Shown: positions 1 to 8,179, counted from the first letter of the stretch. The stretch is 64,000 nt of DNA from Klebsiella michiganensis (GCA_000963575.1 CP011077.1:1674001-1738000); one strand, 5' to 3'. Translations and numbers: made by a program. The notes: generated by a model from the letters alone, not told the origin.

Positions 1-1
1 T

Positions 2-2482
2 TCTGCTGAGCAGAAGGCGGGTCTGCCTGCATCTGACCTTCAGGCGGTGCATGAGGCGCTTGATGCGCAGCATCACCATTTTGAACGTGCGGATGATTCT
101 CCTCTGGCTTCGGTAAAAGCTCGCCTTGAGGCGAGCTGGCCGGGTTCCCTCGGCGGCGAACAGCTGATTACCGATGATGAAGGGCGCACTCAGCTTCAGG
201 CCATGCCGAAAGCGACGCGTGCTTCTATGTTCCCGGATCCGTGGCGTACCAACCCGATTGGCCGTTTCTGGGATCGCCTGCTTGGCCGCGAAACGAAGTC
301 TAAGTTCGCGTCTAAAGAAGAAGAGGCCTCTGAGCAGAAATGGCGTACCGTCGGCACGATTCGCCGCTACATTCTGCTGATCCTCACGCTGGCCCAAACC
401 GTGGTCGCGACCTGGTACATGAAGACGATTCTTCCGTACCAGGGCTGGGCGCTGATTAACCCGGCGGACATGGGGGGCCAGGATCTGTGGGTCTCCTTCA
501 TGCAGCTGCTGCCGTACATCCTGCAAAGCGGCATCCTGATCCTGTTTGCCGTGCTGTTCTGCTGGGTCTCTGCCGGTTTCTGGACCGCGCTGATGGGTTT
601 CCTGCAGTTGCTGATGGGCAAAGACAAATACAGCATTTCTGCGTCAACGGTGGGGGATGAGCCTATCAACCCTGAGCACCGCACCGCGCTTATCATGCCG
701 ATTTGCAATGAAGACGTAGATCGCGTGTTTGCCGGCCTGCGGGCAACGTGGGAATCCGTTAAAGCCACCGGGCAGCAGGCGCACTTCGATGTGTATATCC
801 TGAGCGACAGCTACAACCCGGATATCTGCGTTGCGGAGCAAAAAGCCTGGATGGAGCTGATTGCGGAAGTGCAGGGCGAGGGGCAGATCTTCTACCGCCG
901 CCGCCGCCGCCGCGTGAAGCGTAAAAGCGGCAATATCGATGACTTCTGCCGTCGCTGGGGGAACCAGTACAGCTACATGGTGGTGCTGGACGCCGACTCC
1001 GTAATGAGCGGTGACTGCCTGACCAACCTCGTGCGCCTGATGGAAGCGAACCCGAAGGCCGGTATTATTCAGTCTTCGCCAAAAGCATCCGGTATGGACA
1101 CCCTGTATGCGCGCTGCCAGCAGTTTGCTACCCGCGTTTACGGGCCGCTGTTTACCGCGGGCCTGCACTTCTGGCAGTTGGGGGAATCCCACTACTGGGG
1201 CCACAATGCCATTATTCGCGTGAAGCCGTTCATCGAACACTGTGCGCTGGCGCCGCTGCCGGGTGAAGGTAACTTTGCCGGTTCGATTCTTTCCCACGAC
1301 TTCGTAGAAGCCGCGCTGATGCGTCGTGCCGGCTGGGGCGTGTGGATTGCTTACGATCTGCCTGGCTCATACGAAGAACTGCCGCCGAACCTGCTGGACG
1401 AGCTGAAACGCGACCGTCGCTGGTGTCAGGGTAACCTGATGAACTTCCGTCTGTTCCTGGTGAAGGGTATGCACCCGGTTCACCGTGCGGTGTTCCTGAC
1501 CGGCGTTATGTCGTATCTGTCCGCCCCGCTATGGTTTATGTTCCTGGCACTCTCTACCGCGCTGCAGGTTGTACACGCTCTGACCGAGCCGCAGTACTTC
1601 CTCCAGCCGCGGCAGCTGTTCCCGGTCTGGCCGCAGTGGCGTCCAGAGCTGGCTATAGCGCTGTTTGCTTCGACCATGGTTCTGCTGTTCCTGCCTAAGC
1701 TCCTGAGCATCATTCTTATCTGGTGCAAAGGTTCTAAAGAGTACGGCGGCTTCCTGCGCGTGACCTGTTCACTGCTGCTGGAAGTGCTGTTCTCCGTGCT
1801 GCTGGCGCCGGTGCGTATGCTGTTCCACACCGTGTTTGTGGTCAGCGCGTTCCTGGGCTGGGAAGTGGTCTGGAACTCACCGCAGCGTGACGATGACTCC
1901 ACGCCGTGGGGCGAAGCCTTTATGCGCCACGGTTCTCAGCTGCTGCTGGGCCTGGTCTGGGCAGTAGGCATGGCCTGGCTGGATCTGCGCTTCCTGTTCT
2001 GGCTGGCGCCGATTGTCTTCTCGCTGATCCTGTCGCCGTTCGTGTCCGTGCTCTCAAGCCGGGCGAGCCTTGGCCTGCGCACCAAGCGCTGGAAGCTGTT
2101 CCTGATCCCGGAAGAGTATTCCCCGCCTCAGGTGCTGGTGGACACCGAGAACTATCTGGAGCTGAACCGCAGCCGTACGCTGGAGGATGGCTTTATGCAC
2201 GCGGTGTTTAATCCGTCGTTTAACGCCCTGAGCACCGCGATGGCAACGGCTCGTCACCGTAAGAGTCTGGTGCTGGAGATTGCCCGTGACCGCCACGTTG
2301 AGCAGGCGCTGAACGAAACGCCGGACAAACTCAACCGTGACCGCCGCCTGGTACTGCTGAGTGACCCGATGACCATGTCGCGCTTGCATTACCGCGTGTG
2401 GGCGAACCCGGAGCGTTATTCCTCCTGGGTAGAGAGCTACAAAAAGCTGCAGCTTAATCCGCTGGCGCTGACGGCAAAGTAA
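2..2482 (+). CDS. opgH: Glucans biosynthesis glucosyltransferase H (5' end outside window)
   Basis: OpgH (MdoH) is the inner-membrane processive glucosyltransferase that uses UDP-glucose to build the beta-1,2 backbone of osmoregulated periplasmic glucans. The frame is open from base 2, so the start codon lies upstream; 826 residues are visible against about 847 in E. coli. A soluble N-terminal part is followed by membrane segments encoded around 360–600, a GT2 catalytic domain with the D-A-D-S motif near bases 988–999 and the R-R-W motif near 1411–1425, then further membrane segments around 1490–2060. OpgG is expected just upstream. Identification is secure from near-identity to the E. coli protein across its length. 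Confidence 0.98.
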   Translation, partial: SAEQKAGLPASDLQAVHEALDAQHHHFERADDSPLASVKARLEASWPGSLGGEQLITDDEGRTQLQAMPKATRASMFPDPWRTNPIGRFWDRLLGRETKSKFASKEEEASEQKWRTVGTIRRYILLILTLAQTVVATWYMKTILPYQGWALINPADMGGQDLWVSFMQLLPYILQSGILILFAVLFCWVSAGFWTALMGFLQLLMGKDKYSISASTVGDEPINPEHRTALIMPICNEDVDRVFAGLRATWESVKATGQQAHFDVYILSDSYNPDICVAEQKAWMELIAEVQGEGQIFYRRRRRRVKRKSGNIDDFCRRWGNQYSYMVVLDADSVMSGDCLTNLVRLMEANPKAGIIQSSPKASGMDTLYARCQQFATRVYGPLFTAGLHFWQLGESHYWGHNAIIRVKPFIEHCALAPLPGEGNFAGSILSHDFVEAALMRRAGWGVWIAYDLPGSYEELPPNLLDELKRDRRWCQGNLMNFRLFLVKGMHPVHRAVFLTGVMSYLSAPLWFMFLALSTALQVVHALTEPQYFLQPRQLFPVWPQWRPELAIALFASTMVLLFLPKLLSIILIWCKGSKEYGGFLRVTCSLLLEVLFSVLLAPVRMLFHTVFVVSAFLGWEVVWNSPQRDDDSTPWGEAFMRHGSQLLLGLVWAVGMAWLDLRFLFWLAPIVFSLILSPFVSVLSSRASLGLRTKRWKLFLIPEEYSPPQVLVDTENYLELNRSRTLEDGFMHAVFNPSFNALSTAMATARHRKSLVLEIARDRHVEQALNETPDKLNRDRRLVLLSDPMTMSRLHYRVWANPERYSSWVESYKKLQLNPLALTAK

Positions 2483-2499
2483 GGCCGTAACGCAGTGAC

Positions 2500-2527
2500 A
2501 ATGCCGACCTCAGGGTCGGCATTTCAG
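2500..2527 (+). terminator. Hairpin after opgH, first copy
   Basis: A 10-bp perfect stem (AATGCCGACC / GGTCGGCATT) with a TCAG loop begins 18 bases after the opgH stop. Only three T residues follow, so alone it would be a weak intrinsic terminator. The same stem-loop sequence recurs at 2666–2694 with a full T tract. Confidence 0.65.
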
Positions 2528-2618
2528 ACGGCTGACAAACCCTTGGCGAGAGAAAAAATAGCCAACGGCTCGTTAATAAAAACAGGAAAATTAATTCATT
2601 GATTTTCGGCTGATAACC

Positions 2619-2654
2619 ACAAAGAGGGAAAAAACACGCTTTTTCCCTCTTTGT
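2619..2654. repeat. Perfect 15-bp inverted repeat (hairpin)
   Basis: Two 15-base arms, ACAAAGAGGGAAAAA and its exact complement, enclose a six-base loop. It sits between the two copies of the opgH terminator stem. It has no T tract beyond its own arm. It may be an mRNA 3'-end stabiliser or part of an intergenic repeat. Confidence 0.6.
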
Positions 2655-2665
2655 CAGCAACCGCC

Positions 2666-2694
2666 AATGCCGACCTCAGGGTCGGCATTTTTTT
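2666..2694 (+). terminator. Intrinsic terminator, second copy of the opgH stem
   Basis: Same AATGCCGACC-TCAG-GGTCGGCATT stem-loop as at 2500, here followed by a run of seven T residues: a textbook rho-independent terminator. It would stop opgH transcripts before yceK. Confidence 0.85.
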
Positions 2695-2746
2695 GCCTTT
2701 TATCCGGCGATGGTTATACTCAGCGCTTCCGAACAGGAGAGCGTGT

Positions 2747-2977
2747 GTGGGTAAAATAATTGCGGTACTGATAATGGCCTTTCTGCTGAGCGGTTGCGGC
2801 AGCATTATTAGCCGGACGGTGCCGGGGCAGGGGCACGGAAACCAGTATTACCCCGGCGTGCGCTGGGATGTACGCGAGGGCGCATGGCGTTATATTACCG
2901 TGCTCGACCTGCCGTTTTCGCTGATCTTTGACACTTTGCTTTTGCCGATTGACGCCAGCCACGGGCCTTATGAATAG
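2747..2977 (+). CDS. yceK: YceK family lipoprotein
   Basis: This 76-residue protein has a lipoprotein signal (hydrophobic stretch ending L-S-G-C, the predicted lipidated cysteine) and then the conserved G-S-I-I-S-R and P-G-Q-G-H-G-N-Q-Y-Y-P-G segments of YceK (DUF1375 type). E. coli YceK has 75 residues. A GTG start at 2747 is chosen because AGGAG lies seven to eight bases upstream and the signal peptide begins immediately; the longer open frame runs back through the terminator. Role unknown beyond envelope location. It ends three bases before the convergent msyB stop. Confidence 0.9.
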   Translation: MGKIIAVLIMAFLLSGCGSIISRTVPGQGHGNQYYPGVRWDVREGAWRYITVLDLPFSLIFDTLLLPIDASHGPYE

Positions 2978-2980
2978 CGA

Positions 2981-3370
2981 CTAGCGCTCATCCCACTCGT
3001 CTGCCGCCGTGCGCCCCTCTTCGGTGTCCAGCGGCGGCTCAAGCTGAAATTCACCTTCGTCCCATTCGTGCAGCGTATTCTCTTCCAGCCACTCCTGGCG
3101 CAGCTCAATCTCATCGAAATCACCGTCAAACACGCTTTGCGCCGCTTCGCCGCTGAGCATCGGCAGGCATTCGCCTTCCGCGCTGTCGTCGGTAAAGAAC
3201 TCGGCCTGCCACATGATGTCGCCATCCTGCAAAACGTACTTCTGGAAATTGAACTGCTCGACGCTGGCGCTCTCTTCATCCACGCTCGGGTTATCGGCAA
3301 GATACTGCTCCCGCGCGGCATCAATGGCTTCTTCCAGGGTATTGTAAAATACATCATCTCGTGAATTCAT
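2981..3370 (-). CDS. msyB: Acidic protein MsyB
   Basis: A 129-residue, strongly acidic protein closely matching E. coli MsyB (124 residues), a multicopy suppressor of secY/secA mutations. The C-terminal half (E-N-T-L-H-E-W-D-E-G-E-F-Q-L-E-P-P-L-D-T) is almost unchanged; the N-terminus is about five residues longer than in E. coli. AGGA lies about eight bases before the ATG. It is convergent with yceK. In E. coli mdtG is the next gene; here an AT-rich island of almost 5 kb separates them. Confidence 0.95.
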   Translation of the reverse strand: MNSRDDVFYNTLEEAIDAAREQYLADNPSVDEESASVEQFNFQKYVLQDGDIMWQAEFFTDDSAEGECLPMLSGEAAQSVFDGDFDEIELRQEWLEENTLHEWDEGEFQLEPPLDTEEGRTAADEWDER

Positions 3371-3560
3371 AGTATCATCCTGATTGAGTGCGTGGTTGGC
3401 TTAACTAAAAGATATAGGTGGTGAGTTGAAAACTGTCAAAGCGTGGATCTATAGTAGAGTATATAGTGTTCAACAATTTGATTTGTCGGGTATTTCTCGT
3501 AAAATTACTACCATTTAAGATTTTCTTGAAGATGTGAAATTACCTTTTGAACTTTGATGT
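3371..3560. other. Island left boundary, no gene recognised
   Basis: AT-rich DNA starts just upstream of msyB. Promoter elements for msyB must lie here, but I see no coding region or repeat that I can support. Base composition changes abruptly after about 3400, marking the left edge of the accessory island. Confidence 0.4.
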
Positions 3561-3790
3561 CAATTAGACTCGAACAACCATAAGATTATGGAATCGGACG
3601 CAGTTTTGTCTGGTCACAAGGGGCGCAATTTTATAAAGGGAAGTTTAGCGTGCAGCAAATGGAGAGATTACTGAAGGTTGTTTACTCATCGAATCTGTAG
3701 ACCGCTTCTCGCGTAAGCAAGGATAAGATGCGATTGAAGAGTTAATGTTTTTGAAAAAACGTAACATAGATATCATCGAGGTTGTAACCC
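3561..3790 (+). pseudogene. Decayed serine recombinase/resolvase fragment, cut by IS
   Basis: Two plus-strand frames together read like the catalytic domain of a serine recombinase. The first carries D-A-V-L-S-G-H-K-G-R-N-F-I-K-G-S-L (from 3597). After a frame change the second carries A-N-G-E-I-T-E-G-C-L-L-I-E-S-V-D-R-F-S-R-K-Q-G, an in-frame TAA, then D-A-I-E-E-L-M-F-L-K-K-R-N-I-D-I-I-E-V-V-T. The E-S-V-D-R-F-S-R block matches the family's E-(S/N)-L-D-R-L-S-R motif. The catalytic Ser region near the N-terminus is not visible and the reading ends at the IS edge near 3788. It is non-functional and is probably the relic of the integrase that brought in the island. Confidence 0.6.
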
Positions 3791-3832
3791 TGACCCCGAA
3801 TATGCCCCAGTCATAATCAGGAATAACCGGCC

Positions 3833-4692
3833 TCATGTTGGTTGCATATTCTGGCAACCGGCAGATTTCCCGGCGAATTCAGATGGTGTCATCCAGCCCA
3901 GTGCAGAATGGGGACGACTCTGGTTATAGTGTATGCGCCAGGCCTCGATTTTGCACCGGGCATTCTCCAGGGACATGAACCAGTTCTCGTTCAGACACTC
4001 CTGCCGCAGCCTGCCGTTGAACGACTCCACGGTCGCATTGTCCGTGGGTGTTCCCGGGCGTGAGAAGTCTATGCGGATACCCCTTTCATACACCCACCTG
4101 TCCAGCATTTTCCCTGCAAATTCAGAACTATTATCGGTTTTCAGCAACTGAGGTAAGGGCCGTCTGAACGCGATGCTGTTCAGCATTTTCGCCACTTCTG
4201 TTGAACGCAAATTCTGGCCCACGCAAATTCCCAGGCATTCGCGAGTATACAGGTCGATAACTGTCAGCAGGCGCAGCCGTCGCCCGTCAAACAGGGCATC
4301 AGAGACAAAATCCATGCCCCAAACGTGATTCGGATACAACCCCTGAGGCTGCGGTTGTCGTCGCTGCGCCGATTTGTTCCGCCGTGGGCGTTTGAGACGC
4401 AGGGACAGACCCTGTTCGCGATAGAGTCGGTAAATGCGTTTGTGATTATCCCGCCAGCCCTCCCGTCTGAGAATGACGTGAACCCTGCGGTAGCCATAAT
4501 GGATCCGGGTTTCGGTGATTTCCCTGATTCGCAGGCGGAGTGCACTGTCGTCTGCCGCTACAGAGCGGTAGCGGAAAGAGCTGCGGCTGATCCGTAGCGC
4601 AAACAGACCTGCCGCTCCCTGGCCCCGTAACGTGCCTGCAGGTCACGGACCCATTCACGCAGACGCGCCAGCGTCAGTTCTTTTTTGCCAGC
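3833..4692 (-). pseudogene. IS3-family OrfB transposase, frameshifted
   Basis: The DDE integrase core is intact in one frame: W-G-M-D-F-V-S (first Asp), L-K-T-D-N-S-S-E-F (second Asp), V-E-S-F-N-G-R-L-R-Q-E (Glu), ending C-Q-N-M-Q-P-T at 3833. Upstream the same frame encodes R-I-S-R-S-S-F-R-Y-R-S-V and the HTH_21 region. Near 4598–4602 one base seems to be missing: the expected V-C-L-A-L-R-I-S becomes V-C-L-R-Y-G-S and runs to a stop. The programmed -1 slippery run A-AAA-AAG used to make OrfAB lies at 4680–4686. The fused transposase cannot be made. Confidence 0.8.
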
Positions 4693-4940
4693 ACATCCTG
4701 CAGCATGGCCTTGTCGAGGCTGAGATCGGCAACCAGCTTCTTCAGTCGCAAGTTTTCCTCTTCCAGCTGGCGCATATGTTTGAGTTCAGACGGGGAAATT
4801 CCGCCGTATTTCTTACGCCATGTGTAAAAAGTGGCATCGGAGATACCGAGTTTTCGGCAGACGTCAGGTACGGACGTCCCCAGTTCGGCCTGTTTCAGGG
4901 CAAAGACAATCTGCTCTTCGGTGAATCGTGACTTTTTCAT
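4674..4940 (-). CDS. IS3-family OrfA (HTH transposase subunit)
   Basis: An 88-residue protein beginning M-K-K-S-R-F-T-E-E-Q-I-V-F-A-L-K-Q-A-E, with the helix-turn-helix (V-C-R-K-L-G-I-S-D-A-T-F-Y-T-W-R-K-K-Y-G-G) and a leucine-zipper-like tail typical of IS1222/IS51-group OrfA. ATG at 4940 is chosen because GGAGG lies eight bases upstream. The frame ends at TGA directly after the A-AAA-AAG slippery site where ribosomes would shift into orfB. It appears complete, but its partner is broken. Confidence 0.9.
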   Translation of the reverse strand: MKKSRFTEEQIVFALKQAELGTSVPDVCRKLGISDATFYTWRKKYGGISPSELKHMRQLEEENLRLKKLVADLSLDKAMLQDVLAKKN

Positions 4941-5125
4941 CGGCACAACCTCCGCTCGGGGGAGTGGTCATCATGCCGGAATTCTGTTTCTGAATGGAGC
5001 AGGATTTTGGATCAGGGTCAGGTGATGTTTGTATTAATAGCGTGGAACTACAGCACTATAGGATTATCTATACTGAAACTAACACGCTATGGAGAGGCTG
5101 CTATCATTATCAAAGTATGATTTTG

Positions 5126-5986
5126 TTAGCGATAACTTGCCTTGGATTTTTCCACAAAAATATCCTGTGAGAGTCCACTTAATTTAGCAAACTCTCTAAC
5201 ATCATCTATATCAAACTTACATTTTGGGCCAATTATTATTTCTGATATGGCACCGTTTGGAATAGGGAATTCATAATGTGATGTCAAATTCCCTTGTGAT
5301 ATACGTATGGTCTTACTTTTTAAAAAATCAGAATGGCTACGGTTTTCTTTTTTATCAGTATGATGATCCGGTAGGTGGTTGTAAATTAGTCGGACTTCCT
5401 TTTCTTCATTGAAGGCTGGGTTTTTAAAATGTAAAGACATATGTAATATTGTCCTTCCTAAAAATGCAATTCTATTCTGTAGTTCCTGTGGGATATTAGA
5501 GAAATCAAGGTTTTCATTAGAGAAAAAAGTGAGGACATCTGGGTATTCATTTAGAGTCTTAATAATAAGATCTTTAACATCCTCAACCGATAGATAATTT
5601 ACTTTGTTCAAATAAAAACTATTTTTAACAAGTGTGTTTATACGTATGGTTTTATTCATTTCTACTTCAAGTTTACATGAATCTAAACCTATGGCTATAC
5701 CTTGCCCATCCTGTGCATATGCTCTCCATTGACTTAAAATATCACCAGATTGCGATAGGCAGCTTATATAAGGTTTTGTTACTAATTGGTTTTCAATTAT
5801 GTTTTTATAAAGTGCTTTGTGTTGATAATCAGTGAGTTCTGAATCTAATAGCTGTTTAAAAGCCTCCATGAACCATTTTACTTCCATATGATCATTCATA
5901 TATCGGATATCACCTAGCCAGAGTTTCTTATACCTTATCACGCTTAAAAATGTCTCTGCACTACAGTAATGATAAACTGTTTTCAT
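5126..5986 (-). CDS. DUF2971 domain protein
   Basis: A 286-residue soluble protein with the DUF2971 pattern: N-terminal Y-H-Y-C-S-A-E-T-F-L-S-V-I and L-W-L-G-D-I-R-Y-M-N-D (about 4–33), then S-C-L-S-Q-S-G-D-I-L-S-Q-W-R-A-Y-A and G-Q-G-I-A-I-G-L (about 75–101), and E-E-K-E-V-R-L-I-Y (about 193–201). No signal peptide or membrane segment is seen. AAGGA precedes the ATG by nine bases. It follows the membrane-protein gene by 15 bases on the same strand, so the two are probably one operon. The biochemical role of the domain is not known to me; a defence or stress role is inference from island location only. The gene is much more AT-rich than the backbone. Confidence 0.75.
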   Translation of the reverse strand: MKTVYHYCSAETFLSVIRYKKLWLGDIRYMNDHMEVKWFMEAFKQLLDSELTDYQHKALYKNIIENQLVTKPYISCLSQSGDILSQWRAYAQDGQGIAIGLDSCKLEVEMNKTIRINTLVKNSFYLNKVNYLSVEDVKDLIIKTLNEYPDVLTFFSNENLDFSNIPQELQNRIAFLGRTILHMSLHFKNPAFNEEKEVRLIYNHLPDHHTDKKENRSHSDFLKSKTIRISQGNLTSHYEFPIPNGAISEIIIGPKCKFDIDDVREFAKLSGLSQDIFVEKSKASYR

Positions 5987-6001
5987 TTGTGAAGTCCTTT
6001 A

Positions 6002-7021
6002 TTAAAAAAGATAAGGTATAAGAATGTTTGTATTCATTTTCAATAAGTCAGGTAAATCAGTCAAGTTTATTTCTACTGTCGATGTGTAATGTACAAGCAA
6101 GAATGTTGCAATGAGCATTGCGGAAATAAAACTGATGAAGTAAGTTAGCTGTCTTTTTATGTTTTTAAGATTTATTTTTAGATAATAAAAGTGATCGTTA
6201 TTATCAATTGGTGTTGCTCCATATTGTGTAAGTTCATAATGAATTGTTTTTTCATCTTCTGACAAAATTGCATGTCCTATCAGAAAATAAGAGAAAGACA
6301 TGAAAGCATATGTTATAATTGTTGCAATTAAAAAGTTTATAATATTTGATGATAAAACTAGTATCGATATTTCAAAAAGTGTCATCCAACATGAAAACGC
6401 AATCCAAATAAATATGTTATTAAGTTTTGACATGGATGGGCGTTTTTTACCAATTCCTAAATGTGTTTGATAAAGCTTTCCAGCAAACAAAGGCTCTAAG
6501 ATAACAACATGTAATTCCCAGTTTTGGCACCATTTATGACTCATGTTAAGCATCGCGAGAGATGTTCGAGATGCAAATATGCTGATAATAGATAATATAA
6601 GTGTAATTACAGCATAAAAATACTTTTGTTCATTTTTTGCTGTTAAATATAACCCTAGAATCGTGCCTGTTGCGACAAGCAATGCGAGAATCAAAGTCAA
6701 AATATGAGTTGTTCTTCTCCAGTGCAGGTCAATTTCAAATTGAACCTTCAGATGTGCTTTATCATATGCTTCTTTGAGAATTGGCATGTCACTATCTATG
6801 AGGCAATCTCTACCCTCTAATCTTTTGCCAAGCAAACTTTTAAAGTAGGAATTTTTTTCTTTGAAGTAACCATTCCTGAATAATTGCTCATCTGCATTAT
6901 TGCATTGTAATTGATGCGGTGTTGAAGGATGAGAGTTACCACTGTCTACAATATATTCTCTTATTTTTTTCAAGATGCTCATAATTCCCGCTCTGTTATA
7001 ATGATGTGTATTTTTGAACAT
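6002..7021 (-). CDS. Multi-pass membrane protein, RipA-like
   Basis: 339 residues: a soluble N-terminal part of about 105 residues, then about five hydrophobic segments (roughly 107–129, 137–160, 203–230, 231–252, 290–312) and a short tail. The block L-H-W-R-R-T-T-H before the first segment and W-C-Q-N-W-E-L-H-V-V-I-L-E-P-L-F-A-G-K-L-Y-Q-T after the second resemble what I recall of the RipA-family octameric membrane proteins; I hold that assignment loosely. The start is uncertain: ATG at 7021 (GGA five bases upstream) or ATG at 6982. It is the first gene of a probable two-gene operon with the DUF2971 gene. AT-rich, so likely acquired. Confidence 0.6.
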   Translation of the reverse strand: MFKNTHHYNRAGIMSILKKIREYIVDSGNSHPSTPHQLQCNNADEQLFRNGYFKEKNSYFKSLLGKRLEGRDCLIDSDMPILKEAYDKAHLKVQFEIDLHWRRTTHILTLILALLVATGTILGLYLTAKNEQKYFYAVITLILSIISIFASRTSLAMLNMSHKWCQNWELHVVILEPLFAGKLYQTHLGIGKKRPSMSKLNNIFIWIAFSCWMTLFEISILVLSSNIINFLIATIITYAFMSFSYFLIGHAILSEDEKTIHYELTQYGATPIDNNDHFYYLKINLKNIKRQLTYFISFISAMLIATFLLVHYTSTVEINLTDLPDLLKMNTNILIPYLF

Positions 7022-7535
7022 AAATTCCAGTTTAATTCATTGAATGGATTTTCACTACTGCAAAAATTAGTGGGGGGCGTAACATCCCCCATGAAATCAG
7101 CTTTTTTAACTACTGAAACCTACAAGGAAAACAATCTAACAAAGGAATATCAATGGAAGTATCAATATCAGGGATACTCTCCAGTACCCCACCAGTGAAC
7201 GTTTTGATATCTCGTATGACAACCCACCATTCGGTAAGATTAAAACGTCAGAAGCTGTTATAGGCTCTTATATGGGACAGAATCCGAATACAAGGTTATT
7301 ACCCATGCCGCAAATTTTGCAAACTATGGCGTATGAATTGTACCGTAGGGAGCGGTGGTGTTTGCCATAAATATGCATGGAAGTTGCTAATTGAGTAGTT
7401 CTCATTATACAAGCATCATCATCAGCCTTATATAATATTAAGATTATACAGAGTTTATTAAATGGTATAAATATGTGGCTTGATATGGATCCATCTTCTC
7501 TGGAAGTGGCTTTAAATAATAATTGAGGATATGCA
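7022..7535. other. AT-rich stretch with gene debris
   Basis: No intact gene is supported. One plus-strand frame (about 7182–7370) reads Q-Y-P-T-S-E-R-F-D-I-S-Y-D-N-P-P-F-G-K-I-K-T-S-E-A-V and continues to L-P-M-P-Q-I-L-Q-T-M-A-Y-E-L-Y-R before a stop. It has the look of real coding sequence but lacks a start, and I do not recognise the family. The promoter of the membrane-protein/DUF2971 operon should lie near 7022–7100. Confidence 0.35.
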
Positions 7536-7676
7536 ATGGAAATATTTTTATACATCGAAAAAAGGAAAGCATCAACAAATAATGAAATGAATAATTTAAA
7601 TGACACATGTAATAAATTGATATCACAGATTAAAATGTGTGGTATATCCATTAGTGTGTTACTGGGAAGATGCTGA
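7536..7676 (+). CDS. Small hypothetical protein (46 aa)
   Basis: A 46-residue ORF, M-E-I-F-L-Y-I-E-K-R-K-A-S then N-rich and lysine-rich sequence, with a GAGG element about eight bases upstream. Not recognised. It lies in the AT-rich island, where short ORFs can arise by chance, so it is only a candidate. Confidence 0.25.
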   Translation: MEIFLYIEKRKASTNNEMNNLNDTCNKLISQIKMCGISISVLLGRC

Positions 7677-7800
7677 TAGCTTAAGTTGATAAATATAAAG
7701 AACTCATCAATGAGTTAATTGATTTTGTTATGAAACAAATTTGCATTGATTTTATTTAATAACACATATATATACCATATGAATGGGAGGGTTATGCATC

Positions 7801-7953
7801 ATGGATGGCTTTATTAGTATTATTAATCAAGGCATTCATAATGTTGCTATTGGCCGATTTAGTATGCTCATAGACATGGATAAAGAGCTTAAAGATTATT
7901 TAAATAAAGTGAAAGATAGTAAGTATAAGCTTTTAGAGTATTTTGATTTCTGA
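7801..7953 (+). CDS. Small hypothetical protein (50 aa)
   Basis: A 50-residue ORF starting M-D-G-F-I-S-I-I-N-Q-G-I-H-N-V and ending L-L-E-Y-F-D-F, with charged sequence (D-M-D-K-E-L-K-D-Y-L-N-K-V-K) in the second half that could form a helix. A GGGAGG element lies about eight bases upstream of the ATG. Not recognised; it could be a real small island gene or a chance ORF. Confidence 0.35.
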   Translation: MDGFISIINQGIHNVAIGRFSMLIDMDKELKDYLNKVKDSKYKLLEYFDF

Positions 7954-8028
7954 TAATTAAGCAATTTGAGATGGTTGTTTATAACTGATATAGAATATGG
8001 GTAAAAAATTTGAAAGGTCTTCAAAATA

Positions 8029-8090
<62 letters not shown>

Positions 8091-8179
8091 TCTCCCTGTG
8101 GTAAAGACCAGGGCGCGGGTGCTCCGTTACGATTTCCAGTTAAGTGTCGACGCGGAGGGAAAATCTGCAAGGCAGAGAC

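Larger units (their letters stand above)
3788..5020 (-). mobile_element. IS3-family insertion sequence (IS1222/IS51-like), defective
   Basis: An element of about 1.23 kb with IS3-family orfA and orfB on the minus strand. Imperfect terminal inverted repeats can be seen: left end from about 3788 (CCCTGACCCCGAAT) and, on the complementary strand, right end near 5009–5020 (ACCCTGATCCAAAAT). Exact ends and the target duplication could not be fixed by eye. orfB carries a one-base frameshift, so the element should be unable to move by itself. It interrupts a serine-recombinase relic. Confidence 0.85.

Noticed and set aside
3645..3857. 70-codon minus-strand ORF at the IS left edge
   Set aside because: It runs across the IS boundary; the plus strand of the same DNA encodes serine-recombinase remnants, which explains the sequence better.
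7268..7651. 127-codon minus-strand ORF in the island
   Set aside because: AT-rich DNA gives long chance frames; the translation has no recognisable pattern and lacks a ribosome site.
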